This document shows positions 16,941 to 24,899 of a stretch of 33,442 nucleotides of DNA, piece after piece. The notes beneath the pieces are model-generated. The model was not told where the DNA came from and made no database searches. It worked only from the letters and a program-made list of their open reading frames with translations. A program made the position numbers and the translations under genes. Position 1 is the first letter of the stretch. Each line of letters starts with the position of its first letter. The stretch comes from JBAYJY01 sp041664945 (lineage in GTDB: Bacteria; UBP15; UBA6099). Location: the NCBI GenBank assembly GCA_041664945.1, contig JBAYJY010000034.1, forward strand, positions 1 to 33,442, given 5' to 3'.

Positions 16941-18065
16941 ATGATAACCAACATCAAGAGGGCGGCGGCGACAACGATTGTGATTCTGGCGGTTTTGGCG
17001 GCGTTCCAAGCGCGGGAGTTGGTTGCGCAGGCGCAACAGCCGGCGGCGCCTGCTGCCGCTGCCGAGGCGGCAGGCTTCCGCATCGTGCCGGTCTGGTTTC
17101 ACGTGCATTCAAAATTTTCCGGCGATGACGGCAGCGAATCCACAACGAACATAGCGGAATGGCTGAAGGCCCGAGGCTATATGGGCGTCGTTCTCACCCC
17201 GCATTCCGACGGCCTTTCGTTTCCGGCTTTCAAGGCGGAAGCCGAAGCCGGGAATTCTCACGATTTTATTGTGGTCACGGGCCGCGAGATCTCTACTCAG
17301 AACGATAAAGAGTTCACCGATCTTGTGATGTGCCACCTGAACGCGATCAGCGATTCGGACGATCCGCCGGCGCTGGACCGCAAATACCGAAGCGAACTGC
17401 TGCCGGGTCTGATAAAGGAACTCGACGCGGAAAACGCGGTTTATATCTGGAACCACCCGTGGGCCTGCAAACAGTGGGAACAGTATTCCGGAATGTTCAA
17501 GGGGATCGAACTTTTCAACGACATCGGAGTCGATTATCAGTCGGGGAAAAACTACAATTTCAACACCGGCATGTATCTGAGCGGCCTGAAGCGCGGCGAG
17601 AAGCAGTTCGTTGTTTCCGGTATAGACATGCACACGATGCTGCAAGCGACGCTCGGCGATTTCACGACTTACATTTTCCCTGACGAGTTCAATCACGATT
17701 CACTCGTGTCCGCGATTCGCAACGGATACACCGTCGCAGCGTTCAACGCAAAGATCAATTCGCTGAATATGAGGCCGTCACTGGCCCCGGTCGCGACCGC
17801 AGGAAATGCGTTCGGGATCAAAGGCTCTGTCAGCCTGAAAATGGCTGGCGGCCCCAAACCGTCGATTGTGATTTACAAAGGCGGCGAGAAGTATATGACG
17901 CAGTCTCCCGCGATTCTGACGCGCGCTTCGAAGTCTTCCAAGGGATACTCTCAGTTCGAGTTTTCATTCGGAGACAAGCTGGCTCCGGGCGAGTCGGCGT
18001 GTTACGCGTTTGAAATTCCGCACTATATGTTCTCGTCGCCGTATTGTTTCGAAGGCGGGAAATAG
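16941..18065 (+). CDS. Exported PHP-domain metal-dependent phosphoesterase-like protein
   Basis: A 374-residue protein with a Sec signal (hydrophobic 9-22, then an Ala/Gln/Pro-rich linker to about 45) and a PHP-type metallo domain. The metal-binding histidines and acids of the family are present: H54/H56 in FHVHSKFSGDDG, H88/D90 in LTPHSD, E116 in GREIS, H132, H172 in WNHPW, and D229/H231 in GIDMH. PHP enzymes use two or three metals to hydrolyse phosphoesters. The C-terminal 270-374 is a beta-rich extension. Export is atypical, since most PHP proteins act in the cytoplasm. AAAGGA lies about 8 bases before ATG 16941. Substrate unknown. Confidence 0.8.
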   Translation: MITNIKRAAATTIVILAVLAAFQARELVAQAQQPAAPAAAAEAAGFRIVPVWFHVHSKFSGDDGSESTTNIAEWLKARGYMGVVLTPHSDGLSFPAFKAEAEAGNSHDFIVVTGREISTQNDKEFTDLVMCHLNAISDSDDPPALDRKYRSELLPGLIKELDAENAVYIWNHPWACKQWEQYSGMFKGIELFNDIGVDYQSGKNYNFNTGMYLSGLKRGEKQFVVSGIDMHTMLQATLGDFTTYIFPDEFNHDSLVSAIRNGYTVAAFNAKINSLNMRPSLAPVATAGNAFGIKGSVSLKMAGGPKPSIVIYKGGEKYMTQSPAILTRASKSSKGYSQFEFSFGDKLAPGESACYAFEIPHYMFSSPYCFEGGK

Positions 18066-18081
18066 AGTCATAGGGCGTGGC

Positions 18082-18109
18082 ATTGGGCGCAGCATGCCGC
18101 GCTCCTACA
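18082..18109 (-). repeat. Palindromic repeat copy
   Basis: On the minus strand this reads TGTAGGAGCGCGGCATGC followed by TGCGCCCAAT, matching the copies at 28071, 28211 and 28241 in order, length and GCATGC centre. It is 17 bases after the stop of the PHP gene. Arms differ from perfect pairing at two positions, one of which is a G.U pair in RNA. Confidence 0.75.
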
Positions 18110-18156
18110 AAATATCCATCTCTTATTTGTTATCAGCGCGATAAATATCCGCGCGC

Positions 18157-18185
18157 TTGAACATGCGGTAAATCCGCGCTATCAT
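18157..18185 (+). promoter_or_regulatory. Probable promoter of the histidine kinase operon
   Basis: TTGAAC (18157-18162), 17-base spacer, TATCAT (18180-18185), 45 bases before the kinase ATG. Spacing is optimal for a housekeeping sigma factor; hexamers match 5 of 6 and 5 of 6 consensus bases. Confidence 0.45.
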
Positions 18186-18230
18186 CATAATTAATAAACA
18201 TATCCTTAAATTGAGCGGCGGAGTGAGAGT

Positions 18231-19634
18231 ATGAGCGTTAAAAGCTCTTATCCGGAAAGCGGTTCGGTCTCCGACTTTGAAGTCGACGCGAAATGGTTTC
18301 TCGCGAGAGGCTGGAGAGGCGTATTCTTTGTTGTCATAGCGGTGATTGTCGTTTTTGTGACGTTCAACTCATTGTCGGCGATTTTCAACAGAGAAATGTA
18401 TATTCATGCGTTCGGAACGGAACTGCGTTTTCAGCCGATAAACCGGAGGGTCGAAGCGTCGGCGAGCTGGATTGTTCCGCTTGTGATTTTGGGTGTATGC
18501 ACGGTGTTAAACAGGGTTGTCGCTAACGCGGTAATGAAGAAAATCGCGAGTCTCGAAAGCAAGAAGAAGGCGTTCGACGCATTTGTATACTTCGGAGAAT
18601 GCCTGTCCATATTGACGCTGAAATTTTCGGGCGGCGTCGAGTCGCCGATGTATTTGTACTTTTTGGGGCACATAGTGGCGTTGAGCTCGGTGGTGACCTC
18701 GAAGACGCTGGCGAAGCACATCGTGTTTCTGAGCGTTATGTTCGCATTGCTCGCGGTGTCCGAATATTCGGGGCTGATAGCGCACACGGATTTGACTTCC
18801 CCGCCGATATTTTTCTACAGGTCGCCTGAGTACGTCTATATAATAACGCTCGGCGTGATCGGATACATGACATACATCGGGGTCAGTTCCTCCAACATAT
18901 TCAGGAAATTCTTCGAGCGGGAAAAGGCGCTGGACATGGCCTTGAAGTCGAAAATGGAAGCAGACCTGTATCTGGATCTGATGTCTCACGATATAACGAA
19001 TTACAATCAAACGATACTCGGGAACATAGGGTTGATAGAGAGAATGAAGCTGTCGGACGGAAGGCAGGAAAGGTATCTCGGCATCTGCAAGCGGCAGGTG
19101 GAGAAAAGCGAGAAGCTGATAAGCAAAGTAAAGGCGTTCGCGCAGGCGAGCGCGATCGAGGAGGGCGATTTAATGCCGGTGGACATAGACTCGGCGATAG
19201 CGGAAGCCGTGGACAAGGTCTGCCTGGATTATCCGGAGAAAACGATACATGTGGCATGGGAGGAAGCTGCGGGAAGAATGGTTCGGGGGGACGAATTGCT
19301 CGTCGCCGCGTTGGCGAATGTCATGGAGAACGCGGTCAAGCATTCGAAGCGCGAAGAGACGCGGATTGAAATCGGCGTTTCGAGGCAGCCTCGCGGCGCG
19401 CGGAAATTTTGGGAGATAAGAGTTCAGGATGATGGGCCGGGAATACCGGACGAGCTGAAGGAAAAGATTTTCGAGAGATACACGAAAATCGGTTGGGAAA
19501 AAGCGACGGGGCTTGGCTTGGCGTTGGTAAAGGCGGTTCTGGATAAATACGGGGGAAGCGTGCGCGCCGAGAATCGGGTCGAGGGAAGTCCCGATGCCGG
19601 AACAGTTTTCATCATAGCTATTCCGGAAGCGTAA
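18231..19634 (+). CDS. Multi-pass membrane sensor histidine kinase
   Basis: A 467-residue kinase. The N-terminal 225 residues carry about six membrane segments (around 29-50, 79-100, 117-132, 142-156, 164-184 and 201-218) with little outside the membrane, so the signal is probably sensed in or near the bilayer. The cytoplasmic part has the H box LMSHDITNYNQ with phospho-acceptor H253, the N box NVMENAVKHS (363-372), the G1 box DDGPGIP (400-406) and the G2 box GLGLALVK (427-434), so it should be active. The SHDI-N form of the H box resembles archaeal-type kinases. GGAG lies 7-10 bases before ATG 18231. The response regulator follows after 11 bases and is the likely partner. Confidence 0.92.
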   Translation: MSVKSSYPESGSVSDFEVDAKWFLARGWRGVFFVVIAVIVVFVTFNSLSAIFNREMYIHAFGTELRFQPINRRVEASASWIVPLVILGVCTVLNRVVANAVMKKIASLESKKKAFDAFVYFGECLSILTLKFSGGVESPMYLYFLGHIVALSSVVTSKTLAKHIVFLSVMFALLAVSEYSGLIAHTDLTSPPIFFYRSPEYVYIITLGVIGYMTYIGVSSSNIFRKFFEREKALDMALKSKMEADLYLDLMSHDITNYNQTILGNIGLIERMKLSDGRQERYLGICKRQVEKSEKLISKVKAFAQASAIEEGDLMPVDIDSAIAEAVDKVCLDYPEKTIHVAWEEAAGRMVRGDELLVAALANVMENAVKHSKREETRIEIGVSRQPRGARKFWEIRVQDDGPGIPDELKEKIFERYTKIGWEKATGLGLALVKAVLDKYGGSVRAENRVEGSPDAGTVFIIAIPEA

Positions 19635-19645
19635 GGAGAGTGGGC

Positions 19646-20017
19646 ATGAGATTTTTCATAGTGGAAGACGAGCCTGATGTCGCGGAGATGTATGCCGAAG
19701 CCGTCAGGTTTTGCGGCCATTCCATTTTGGGAATCGCTTATAACGGAGTTGAAGCGGTTGAGCAGTACGCAGGTTTCGTCGAGCCGCCGGACGCCGTCAT
19801 TCTCGATCACCGGATGCCGTTGAAGAGCGGACTCGAAGTCTGCCGGGAAATGATCGCGATGAATCCGCGCGCGTTGATCATCATGGCGAGCGCGGACGAG
19901 AGTGTGGAACGCGAGGCGCGCGCGCTGAACGTCGCCTCATTCAAAAAGAAGCCGTTCACCATAGACAGATTGATCAATAACATCGACAAACTTGAGAGTC
20001 GTTTGGCCAGAAAATAA
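19646..20017 (+). CDS. Single-domain response regulator (CheY-like)
   Basis: A 123-residue receiver without an output domain. Phosphorylation residues are intact: acidic pair E8/D9 (VEDEPD), acceptor D54 (VILDHRMP), S82 (IMASAD) and K102 (KKPF). ATG 19646 is chosen over the in-frame GTG at 19640 because AAGGAGAG (19633-19640), which overlaps the kinase stop codon, then sits 5 bases upstream. Expected to be phosphorylated by the kinase just upstream. With no DNA-binding or enzymatic domain, it must work by protein contact or feed a phosphorelay through an HPt protein, such as the type encoded at 1276; that link is speculation. Confidence 0.92.
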   Translation: MRFFIVEDEPDVAEMYAEAVRFCGHSILGIAYNGVEAVEQYAGFVEPPDAVILDHRMPLKSGLEVCREMIAMNPRALIIMASADESVEREARALNVASFKKKPFTIDRLINNIDKLESRLARK

Positions 20018-20148
20018 ATCCCTATAAAAAAAACCGTGTTGACGCAACTCGGACTGATGCTCATATTGCCGAATCCGGGTTAATGTCGCGCTATTTTTTT
20101 TGTGCGTTATAATATCCGATAACAAATTTGACGCGAAGGGAGCGGCTA

Positions 20149-21171
20149 ATGAAAGATGGCAACGGAGACGCGGGCAACATATCGAGAAGAGTTTTCATCA
20201 AGAGCGCGGCGAAGACGGTCGCGGGACTGGGCGCTCTGCCGTTGATCGGCGAAACGGCTTTAGGGGCGGATGCGGCAGGGGCCGCTGCTGCCGGAAAAGA
20301 CGCGCGTGTGTGCCTCGTGCAGTCGAAGACGCCGATAGTAAAAGGCGACGAAGCGAAGGCGATTTTCAAGCGCATGCTGGACGAAGGAGTGAAAAACATT
20401 GCCAACGGCGGGAACGTCGATAAGTATTGGCGCGCCTCGTTCAAGCCGGACGATCGGGTTGCTATAAAGGTAAACGGATTCGGTTACAAAGGGAATTGCG
20501 GCTCGCTGCTCGCGGGGGCGATCTGCGAAAGGCTCAAGGGCGCGGGCGTAAAGCCGGAAAATGTCGTAATTTATGAAAACAGCGACGGAAGCCTGAAAGG
20601 CTCCGGATACAAAATTAATTTCGACGGTCCCGGTTTCCGCTGCTATGGGACGGACCGCGTCGGCCACATGGAGAAGGCGATTAAGTCGGGCGCCTGCGAG
20701 GCCCGCTACACGAAGATACTCGAACGCTGCACGGCCCTGATCAATATGCCGACATTGAAGTCGCACAACATGGCCGGCGTGACGATAAGCCTGAAAAACC
20801 ACTACGGCTCATTCAGCAACCCCCGCGATTATCACGGCAACGATTGCGACCCGTTTATCGCGGATATTAACACGGCCGATATCATTCGCAATAAAACGCG
20901 GCTGGTGGTTTGCGACGCGGTGAAGGTTTTGTTCTGCGGCGGTCCGGACTGGGTTCCGGCGTGGACGGCGGATTTTAACGGGATACTCGTCAGCGCTGAT
21001 CCGGTGGCGCTGGATTCCATAGGTTATAAGATAATCAAAAAGCTACGCAAGGAATCGGGGATAAGGCCGCTGCCTTATAATCCGGAGCCGAAACAGATCA
21101 AGACCGCCCAGAAGAACGGCATAGGCATAGCCGACGTGAACAGAATCGATTTTCAGCAAATAATGGTGTGA
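20149..21171 (+). CDS. Tat-exported DUF362 family protein
   Basis: A 340-residue protein starting with a twin-arginine signal (SRRVFIKSAA, R13/R14, hydrophobic stretch 22-40 and an Ala-rich cleavage region), so it is exported folded, often a sign of a bound cofactor. The body matches DUF362, whose members are often fused to or encoded near ferredoxin-type proteins; typical segments are VAIKVNGFG, INMPTLKSHNMAGVT, LKNHYGS and DPVALDSIGY. No 4Fe-4S CxxCxxC motif is visible in this version. ATG 20149 follows GAAGGGAGC by 7 bases; an in-frame start at 20128 would lengthen the n-region without a ribosome binding site. A TATAAT at 20108 may be its -10. Biochemical function is not established for the family. 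Confidence 0.82.
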   Translation: MKDGNGDAGNISRRVFIKSAAKTVAGLGALPLIGETALGADAAGAAAAGKDARVCLVQSKTPIVKGDEAKAIFKRMLDEGVKNIANGGNVDKYWRASFKPDDRVAIKVNGFGYKGNCGSLLAGAICERLKGAGVKPENVVIYENSDGSLKGSGYKINFDGPGFRCYGTDRVGHMEKAIKSGACEARYTKILERCTALINMPTLKSHNMAGVTISLKNHYGSFSNPRDYHGNDCDPFIADINTADIIRNKTRLVVCDAVKVLFCGGPDWVPAWTADFNGILVSADPVALDSIGYKIIKKLRKESGIRPLPYNPEPKQIKTAQKNGIGIADVNRIDFQQIMV

Positions 21172-21216
21172 CGCGAATAATATTATGAAATGAAGACGGA
21201 AGGGGGCGACTGGCAA

Positions 21217-21495
21217 ATGGGATGTTTGGCTATCGGATGTTTCGGGGCTTTGCTGGGACGAATCGCCGTTCTCACGCTATGGATAATCGGCTGGTTCGGC
21301 CACGCGAGAATAGGTTTTATCTGGCTTGTCGTCGGTTTTTTGTTCGCGCCGTTGACGGTGATATGCGTCGGTTGCGTCAACAACTTTTTTCAAGGCCATT
21401 GGGGATTCTGGCAAATCGTGGCGCTTGTATTTTGCCTGATGTCCGATCTCGGCGGAAACGGCAGTTCTGCCGCGAAGTCGAGAAAGCGGCGATGA
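21217..21495 (+). CDS. Small membrane protein of unknown function
   Basis: A 92-residue hydrophobic protein with about three membrane segments (roughly 2-24, 31-53 and 62-80) and a short basic tail ending KSRKRR, which favours a cytoplasmic C-terminus. The start at 21217 (MGCLAIGC) has GAAGGGGG about 10 bases upstream, better than the in-frame ATG at 21190, which has none. It is 45 bases after the DUF362 gene and could be cotranscribed with it. Not recognised as a member of a named family. Confidence 0.55.
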   Translation: MGCLAIGCFGALLGRIAVLTLWIIGWFGHARIGFIWLVVGFLFAPLTVICVGCVNNFFQGHWGFWQIVALVFCLMSDLGGNGSSAAKSRKRR

Positions 21496-21540
21496 GCCCC
21501 GGTTAAATAGCTTATACGCAATCTGCTGAATTTTACCCGA

Positions 21541-22407
21541 TCAGCTGAGTCTGGTGATTACGGGTTGTTTGCGATCCGGCGTCTTTTTGAATTTGTATTT
21601 CGGATAGCCGAGAGTGAAAAGAGTATGCATTTGGCGGTTCCCCGGAATTTTGAGCGCGCGCTTCACCACTGAGGGCGCCCCTATGGCGTAGCCGCTGATG
21701 CACACGCCCATTCCCATTGAGTAGGCGAGCATTCTCATCGCTTCCTGAGAAGTAAGCGCCGAATCTTTTCCGAGAATATTTCCTTTTGAACTTGTTATGG
21801 CTATCACGCACGGAGCGTCGTGGAATATCGTGTCGTTATCGGCGTTGTATTCGGCCACTTTTCTTTTCATGTCGGAAATTGATCGTTTCAGATAAGCGCC
21901 GAGTCCGGGGTTGAAAATCGAAATTATTTTAATCACCGGCGCGCGAAGCGCGAACAGCAGCATCCGGTAATGCGCGACAAGTTGTTTTGAGAGATCGGCG
22001 ATGATTTTCCGGTCGGCGATGACAATGAACTGCCTGTCCTGCGCGTTGTGTTCGCTTGCCGCCATTGCGCCCGCTTGAAGAAGCTTTTCGAGAGTTGCCT
22101 CAGGAACCGGCTTGTTCAGATAATGCCTTATCGTTCTCATCGAGTAAAGCAACGCTTCAACAGAGTTGGCGCCGGGCAGGGCGCCCGTATCTAAAGTCTG
22201 AAAACGGGACATGTCCATGCCGCTATGGACGATGGCGCCGGCGGGACATATCGACACGCAGTGTCCGCATTCGGCGCATTCTTTCTCGTTAACAACGCTC
22301 GGCGCCTCGCCGTTTTTTCCCTCGGCAAAAACATGGCTCTCGCAGCAAATCGCTACGCAAAGGCCATCCCGAAGGCACTTCTGCGCATCAATCTCAATTT
22401 TGCCCAA
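21541..22407 (-). CDS. Ferredoxin-nitroreductase fusion (TTG start)
   Basis: A 288-residue redox protein: an N-terminal 2x[4Fe-4S] ferredoxin-like domain (1-62) fused to an FMN-dependent nitroreductase domain (about 78-288, with the flavin-phosphate loop SMRTIRHYLNKPVPE). The second cluster motif is canonical (C44, C47, C50, C54 followed by Pro). The first is unusual: C11, C17, C21, C22, with Asp where the second ligand normally sits and a CC pair where CP is expected, so it may hold a 3Fe-4S or altered cluster. The start is TTG, supported by AGAGGA about 9 bases upstream and by the natural N-terminus (KIEIDAQKC). A promoter is visible at 22501-22472. The electron donor and substrate are unknown. 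Confidence 0.88.
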   Translation of the reverse strand: MGKIEIDAQKCLRDGLCVAICCESHVFAEGKNGEAPSVVNEKECAECGHCVSICPAGAIVHSGMDMSRFQTLDTGALPGANSVEALLYSMRTIRHYLNKPVPEATLEKLLQAGAMAASEHNAQDRQFIVIADRKIIADLSKQLVAHYRMLLFALRAPVIKIISIFNPGLGAYLKRSISDMKRKVAEYNADNDTIFHDAPCVIAITSSKGNILGKDSALTSQEAMRMLAYSMGMGVCISGYAIGAPSVVKRALKIPGNRQMHTLFTLGYPKYKFKKTPDRKQPVITRLS

Positions 22408-22471
22408 AACGGTTATCCTCTTTCACGCTTATCGCTCAAGCGATTTTCATAGCGACACACATATTGCGTTT

Positions 22472-22501
22472 ATTATAGACATACAGGAACATTTGACGCA
22501 A
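22472..22501 (-). promoter_or_regulatory. Probable promoter of the ferredoxin-nitroreductase gene
   Basis: On the minus strand: TTGCGT (22501-22496), 18-base spacer, TATAAT (22477-22472). The transcript would start near 22465, leaving a leader of about 58 bases before the TTG start codon. Confidence 0.5.
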
Positions 22502-22557
22502 ATATTATATTTCGCATTAACATAGTGGATTTCGCGGCAAAGCCGTTACAAGCGGCG

Positions 22558-22881
22558 TTATTTTTTGTTGCTCATCAAATAGATTTTTAGAAGGTCGATC
22601 GGGTGAAGGAGCGTCTTCCCGTTGCCTTCCTCGTCCCATACGCGTTTATAAAAATCGCATTCCTTGCAATCACTTATCTTCGATGCGTAGCTCCCGCAGC
22701 CTTTCCCCTTGCACATGGTTCCCGCTATTACCCAACACGCTCGCCCTCCGTTGACGCCTTCGTGCACTTCATCCATTTGCGTGGTGGAAGCTGTCGGGCA
22801 TTCTCCCTCCGCGCCGACATTTTTTCCGCCGGGCTCCCGGCCGCATTTCATAACTTCCCAGCAGTTTAATTTTTTGTCCAT
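22558..22881 (-). CDS. Two-CW domain protein (cysteine-rich)
   Basis: A 107-residue cysteine-rich protein of the 'two-CW' type: NCWEVMKCGRE (C7-W8, C13), ECP (C28), RACWVIAGTMC (C49-W50, C57), then C62, C72 and C75. The spacing suggests a metal or Fe-S site or a disulphide-rich fold. Such proteins are common in anaerobic and environmental bacteria and have no proven function. The start is at MDKKLNCW (22881), with GAGGGAG 6-12 bases upstream; a longer in-frame start at 22908 would enter the preceding small frame. The C-terminal 20 residues (LLHPIDLLKIYLMSNKK) form an amphipathic helix. It lies upstream of, and on the same strand as, the ferredoxin-nitroreductase, which has its own promoter. 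Confidence 0.78.
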   Translation of the reverse strand: MDKKLNCWEVMKCGREPGGKNVGAEGECPTASTTQMDEVHEGVNGGRACWVIAGTMCKGKGCGSYASKISDCKECDFYKRVWDEEGNGKTLLHPIDLLKIYLMSNKK

Positions 22882-22898
22882 AATAAACTCCCTCACAA

Positions 22899-23006
22899 TT
22901 ACAAACAACCAATTTCTACTTTGTGTTCCTTGGCGGCATTAATATACGCGTCGGCCAGCTCCGCCTTTAAGCTCTTGTCATTGTTCGCGCATTCGATTAT
23001 ATTCAA
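22899..23006 (-). CDS. Possible 35-residue peptide or gene remnant before the two-CW gene
   Basis: Minus-strand frame of 35 residues from a TTG at 23006 (AGGA 9 bases upstream) ending 17 bases before the two-CW ATG. The product has a well-formed amphipathic helix (DKSLKAELADAYINAAKEH) and coding-like codon use. It may be a tiny gene in an operon with the two-CW gene or the 3' end of a decayed gene. Against it: a promoter for the opposite-strand phosphate genes (22975-23003) overlaps it, and no family is recognised. Confidence 0.25.
   Translation of the reverse strand: MNIIECANNDKSLKAELADAYINAAKEHKVEIGCL
22975..23003 (+). promoter_or_regulatory. Possible promoter of the DUF47-pit operon
   Basis: TTGTCA (22975-22980), 17-base spacer, TATATT (22998-23003), about 80 bases before the DUF47 start. 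No Pho-box-like direct repeats were recognised nearby. Confidence 0.4.
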
Positions 23007-23083
23007 AGTCTCATATCCTAAAGGCGAGGCTCGGAATCCGGATAATATAGTCGCGCCACAAAGATGAAAAGAGGTTGATTCGT

Positions 23084-23707
23084 ATGTTTTCATGGCTCGT
23101 TCCGCAGGAAAAGAAATTTTTCGACTTTCTCGAACAGTACGCGGATTTGACGCGCGAATGCTCGGAAAAGATGATTGAATTGTTCGCGGACTTCGGCAAC
23201 AGAGAGGCGAAGTACAAAGAGATAAAGAGCATCGAAAGCAGGGGCGACGACCTGATGCACAAGATAGTGGAAGAGCTGAACTCGACATTTATTACGCCGA
23301 TAGACCGGGAGGACATTCACGAATTGGCCAACCGGATGGACGACATTCTCGACTTCAGCGAGGGCGTGGCTGAACGCGTGATGATGTTCAAGCTGACAGA
23401 ACCGACGCAGACTCTGCATGACTTAGCCGACATACTGCACCAGTCGGCGAAGGAGCTTGCGGCGGCCATGCCTATGATGCGTACACATAAGAAGTGGAAG
23501 GAAATGAAAGTTCATCTTGTGGAGATAAACCGTCTTGAGAACGTGGGCGACCGGATCATGCGAAATACGCTCGTCGAGCTGTTCGAGACGAAAGACGCTG
23601 TGGAAATAATAAAACTGAAAGAAATCTACGAGTGCATGGAGGAGGCCATCGACAGGTGCGAGGACGTGGCTGAAATCCTCGAAAATCTCGGAGTGAAGAA
23701 CGCATAA
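23084..23707 (+). CDS. DUF47 (PhoU-like) phosphate transport accessory protein
   Basis: A 207-residue all-helical cytoplasmic protein of the DUF47/TIGR00153 family, distantly related to PhoU and nearly always encoded beside a PiT transporter whose activity it is thought to regulate. Diagnostic segments are KSIESRGDDLMHKIVEELN, then FITPIDREDIHELANRMDDI, and in the second half INRLENVGDRIMRNTL, the duplicated E-x-x-x-D pattern that binds metal in PhoU relatives. ATG 23084 has AGAGG 10 bases upstream; a TTG at 23075 is too close to that site. The pit gene begins 4 bases after the stop, so coupled translation is likely. Confidence 0.93.
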   Translation: MFSWLVPQEKKFFDFLEQYADLTRECSEKMIELFADFGNREAKYKEIKSIESRGDDLMHKIVEELNSTFITPIDREDIHELANRMDDILDFSEGVAERVMMFKLTEPTQTLHDLADILHQSAKELAAAMPMMRTHKKWKEMKVHLVEINRLENVGDRIMRNTLVELFETKDAVEIIKLKEIYECMEEAIDRCEDVAEILENLGVKNA

Positions 23708-23711
23708 ACCA

Positions 23712-24710
23712 GTGGAACAAACCTCATTCGCATTCATTGTATTCATAGTCGCGGTCACGCTGTTTTTCGAGTATCTGAACGGCGTTAACAATGCGGGGAA
23801 CTCGATAGCGACAGTCGTGTCGACGCGCGTGTTGTCGCCGAGAGCGGCGGTCGGACTCGCGGCGTTTTTCAACTTCGCCGCCGCTTTCATATTCGGGGTA
23901 AAGGTTGCCAACACCGTCGGCAAGGGAGTCGTTGACCCCGGCTCGGTGACGGCGCTCGTTATATTCGCCGCCGTGATAAGCTCGTCGCTGTGGGTTCACT
24001 TCTGCACCGTGTACGGCATACCAATCAGCGCCTCGCACGCGCTCATCGGCGGCCTCATCGGCGCCGCCGCAATGAGCAAGGGTTTCGGCGTCCTCAAGAT
24101 CGCCGGCATTGTTAAGATATGCTCGTTCATTTTCATAGCGCCGATGCTGGGGCTTATTTTCGGTTTCGTGAATATGATAGTCATCTACTGGCTGTTCAGG
24201 CGCGTTCACGCGCAGAAGGTGGACAAGATATTTCGAAAGCTTCAACTCGTTTCCGCGGCGCTCTACAGCCTCGGGCACGGGACGAACGACGCGCAGAAGG
24301 CGATGGGGATAATAGCGATCCTTCTTTTTTCGACCGGCAGGCTCGGAGCGACATTCTACATCCCCTGGTGGGTGATACTGGCTTGCCACGCCGCGATCGG
24401 CATCGGCACGATGATGGGCGGCTGGAAGGTCGTTAAAACCATGGGCACGAAGATAACAAAGCTTCAACCTGTGGGCGGTTGCGCGGCGGAGACAGCGGGC
24501 GCGATAACGATTTTCGGCGCCACCGCTCTGGGCATCCCGGTCAGCACGACTCATATTATCACCGGCGCCATTATGGGCGTCGGCACAACGCGCGGGCTCT
24601 CCTCTGTCCGCTGGACTGTGGCGCGCCGCATCGTATGGGCATGGGTTTTCACCATCCCCGCCTCGGCGATTGTTTCCGCAGCCACTTTTTTCGTTTTGAA
24701 ATTATTCTGA
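23712..24710 (+). CDS. pit: PiT-family inorganic phosphate transporter (GTG start)
   Basis: Inner-membrane low-affinity phosphate symporter of 332 residues with about ten hydrophobic spans. Both halves of the PiT inverted repeat are visible: NGVNNAGNSIATVVSTRVLS (23-42) with PISASHALIGGLIG (105-118), and GHGTNDAQKAMG (189-200) with PVSTTHIITGAIMG near 280-293. The N-D pair 193/194 belongs to the phosphate-binding signature; the first half has N-N in place of the usual N-D. The protein is shorter than E. coli PitA because it lacks the large central cytoplasmic loop, as in many bacterial and archaeal members. It starts at GTG 23712 without its own good ribosome binding site, consistent with coupling to the DUF47 gene. 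Confidence 0.93.
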   Translation: MEQTSFAFIVFIVAVTLFFEYLNGVNNAGNSIATVVSTRVLSPRAAVGLAAFFNFAAAFIFGVKVANTVGKGVVDPGSVTALVIFAAVISSSLWVHFCTVYGIPISASHALIGGLIGAAAMSKGFGVLKIAGIVKICSFIFIAPMLGLIFGFVNMIVIYWLFRRVHAQKVDKIFRKLQLVSAALYSLGHGTNDAQKAMGIIAILLFSTGRLGATFYIPWWVILACHAAIGIGTMMGGWKVVKTMGTKITKLQPVGGCAAETAGAITIFGATALGIPVSTTHIITGAIMGVGTTRGLSSVRWTVARRIVWAWVFTIPASAIVSAATFFVLKLF

Positions 24711-24812
24711 TCCTTTCCCCAATTCGCAGGCGAATATTGCCCATCGCATATTTCCGGCGCGCGATATGCTTATCCCCGCTTTTGCTTTCCGTGGCTGACA
24801 ACCCGATTATTA

Positions 24813-24821
24813 TGTTAAAAT
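24813..24821 (+). promoter_or_regulatory. Possible extended -10 element before the beta-propeller gene
   Basis: TGTTAAAAT forms an extended -10 (TGn followed by TAAAAT), 79 bases before ATG 24900. A CTGACA 15 bases upstream (24795-24800) is a poor -35. Weak by eye. Confidence 0.3.
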
Positions 24822-24899
24822 ACCGGCAGAGCCGATCTGAATGTGAAAATGCGAGGCTCCTATTAAAGAGTTCGGGAATGACGGGATCAATTTCATAAA

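Noticed and set aside
24730..24743. ATTCGCAGGCGAAT hairpin as a terminator for pit
   Set aside because: The loop is very small and no T tract follows.
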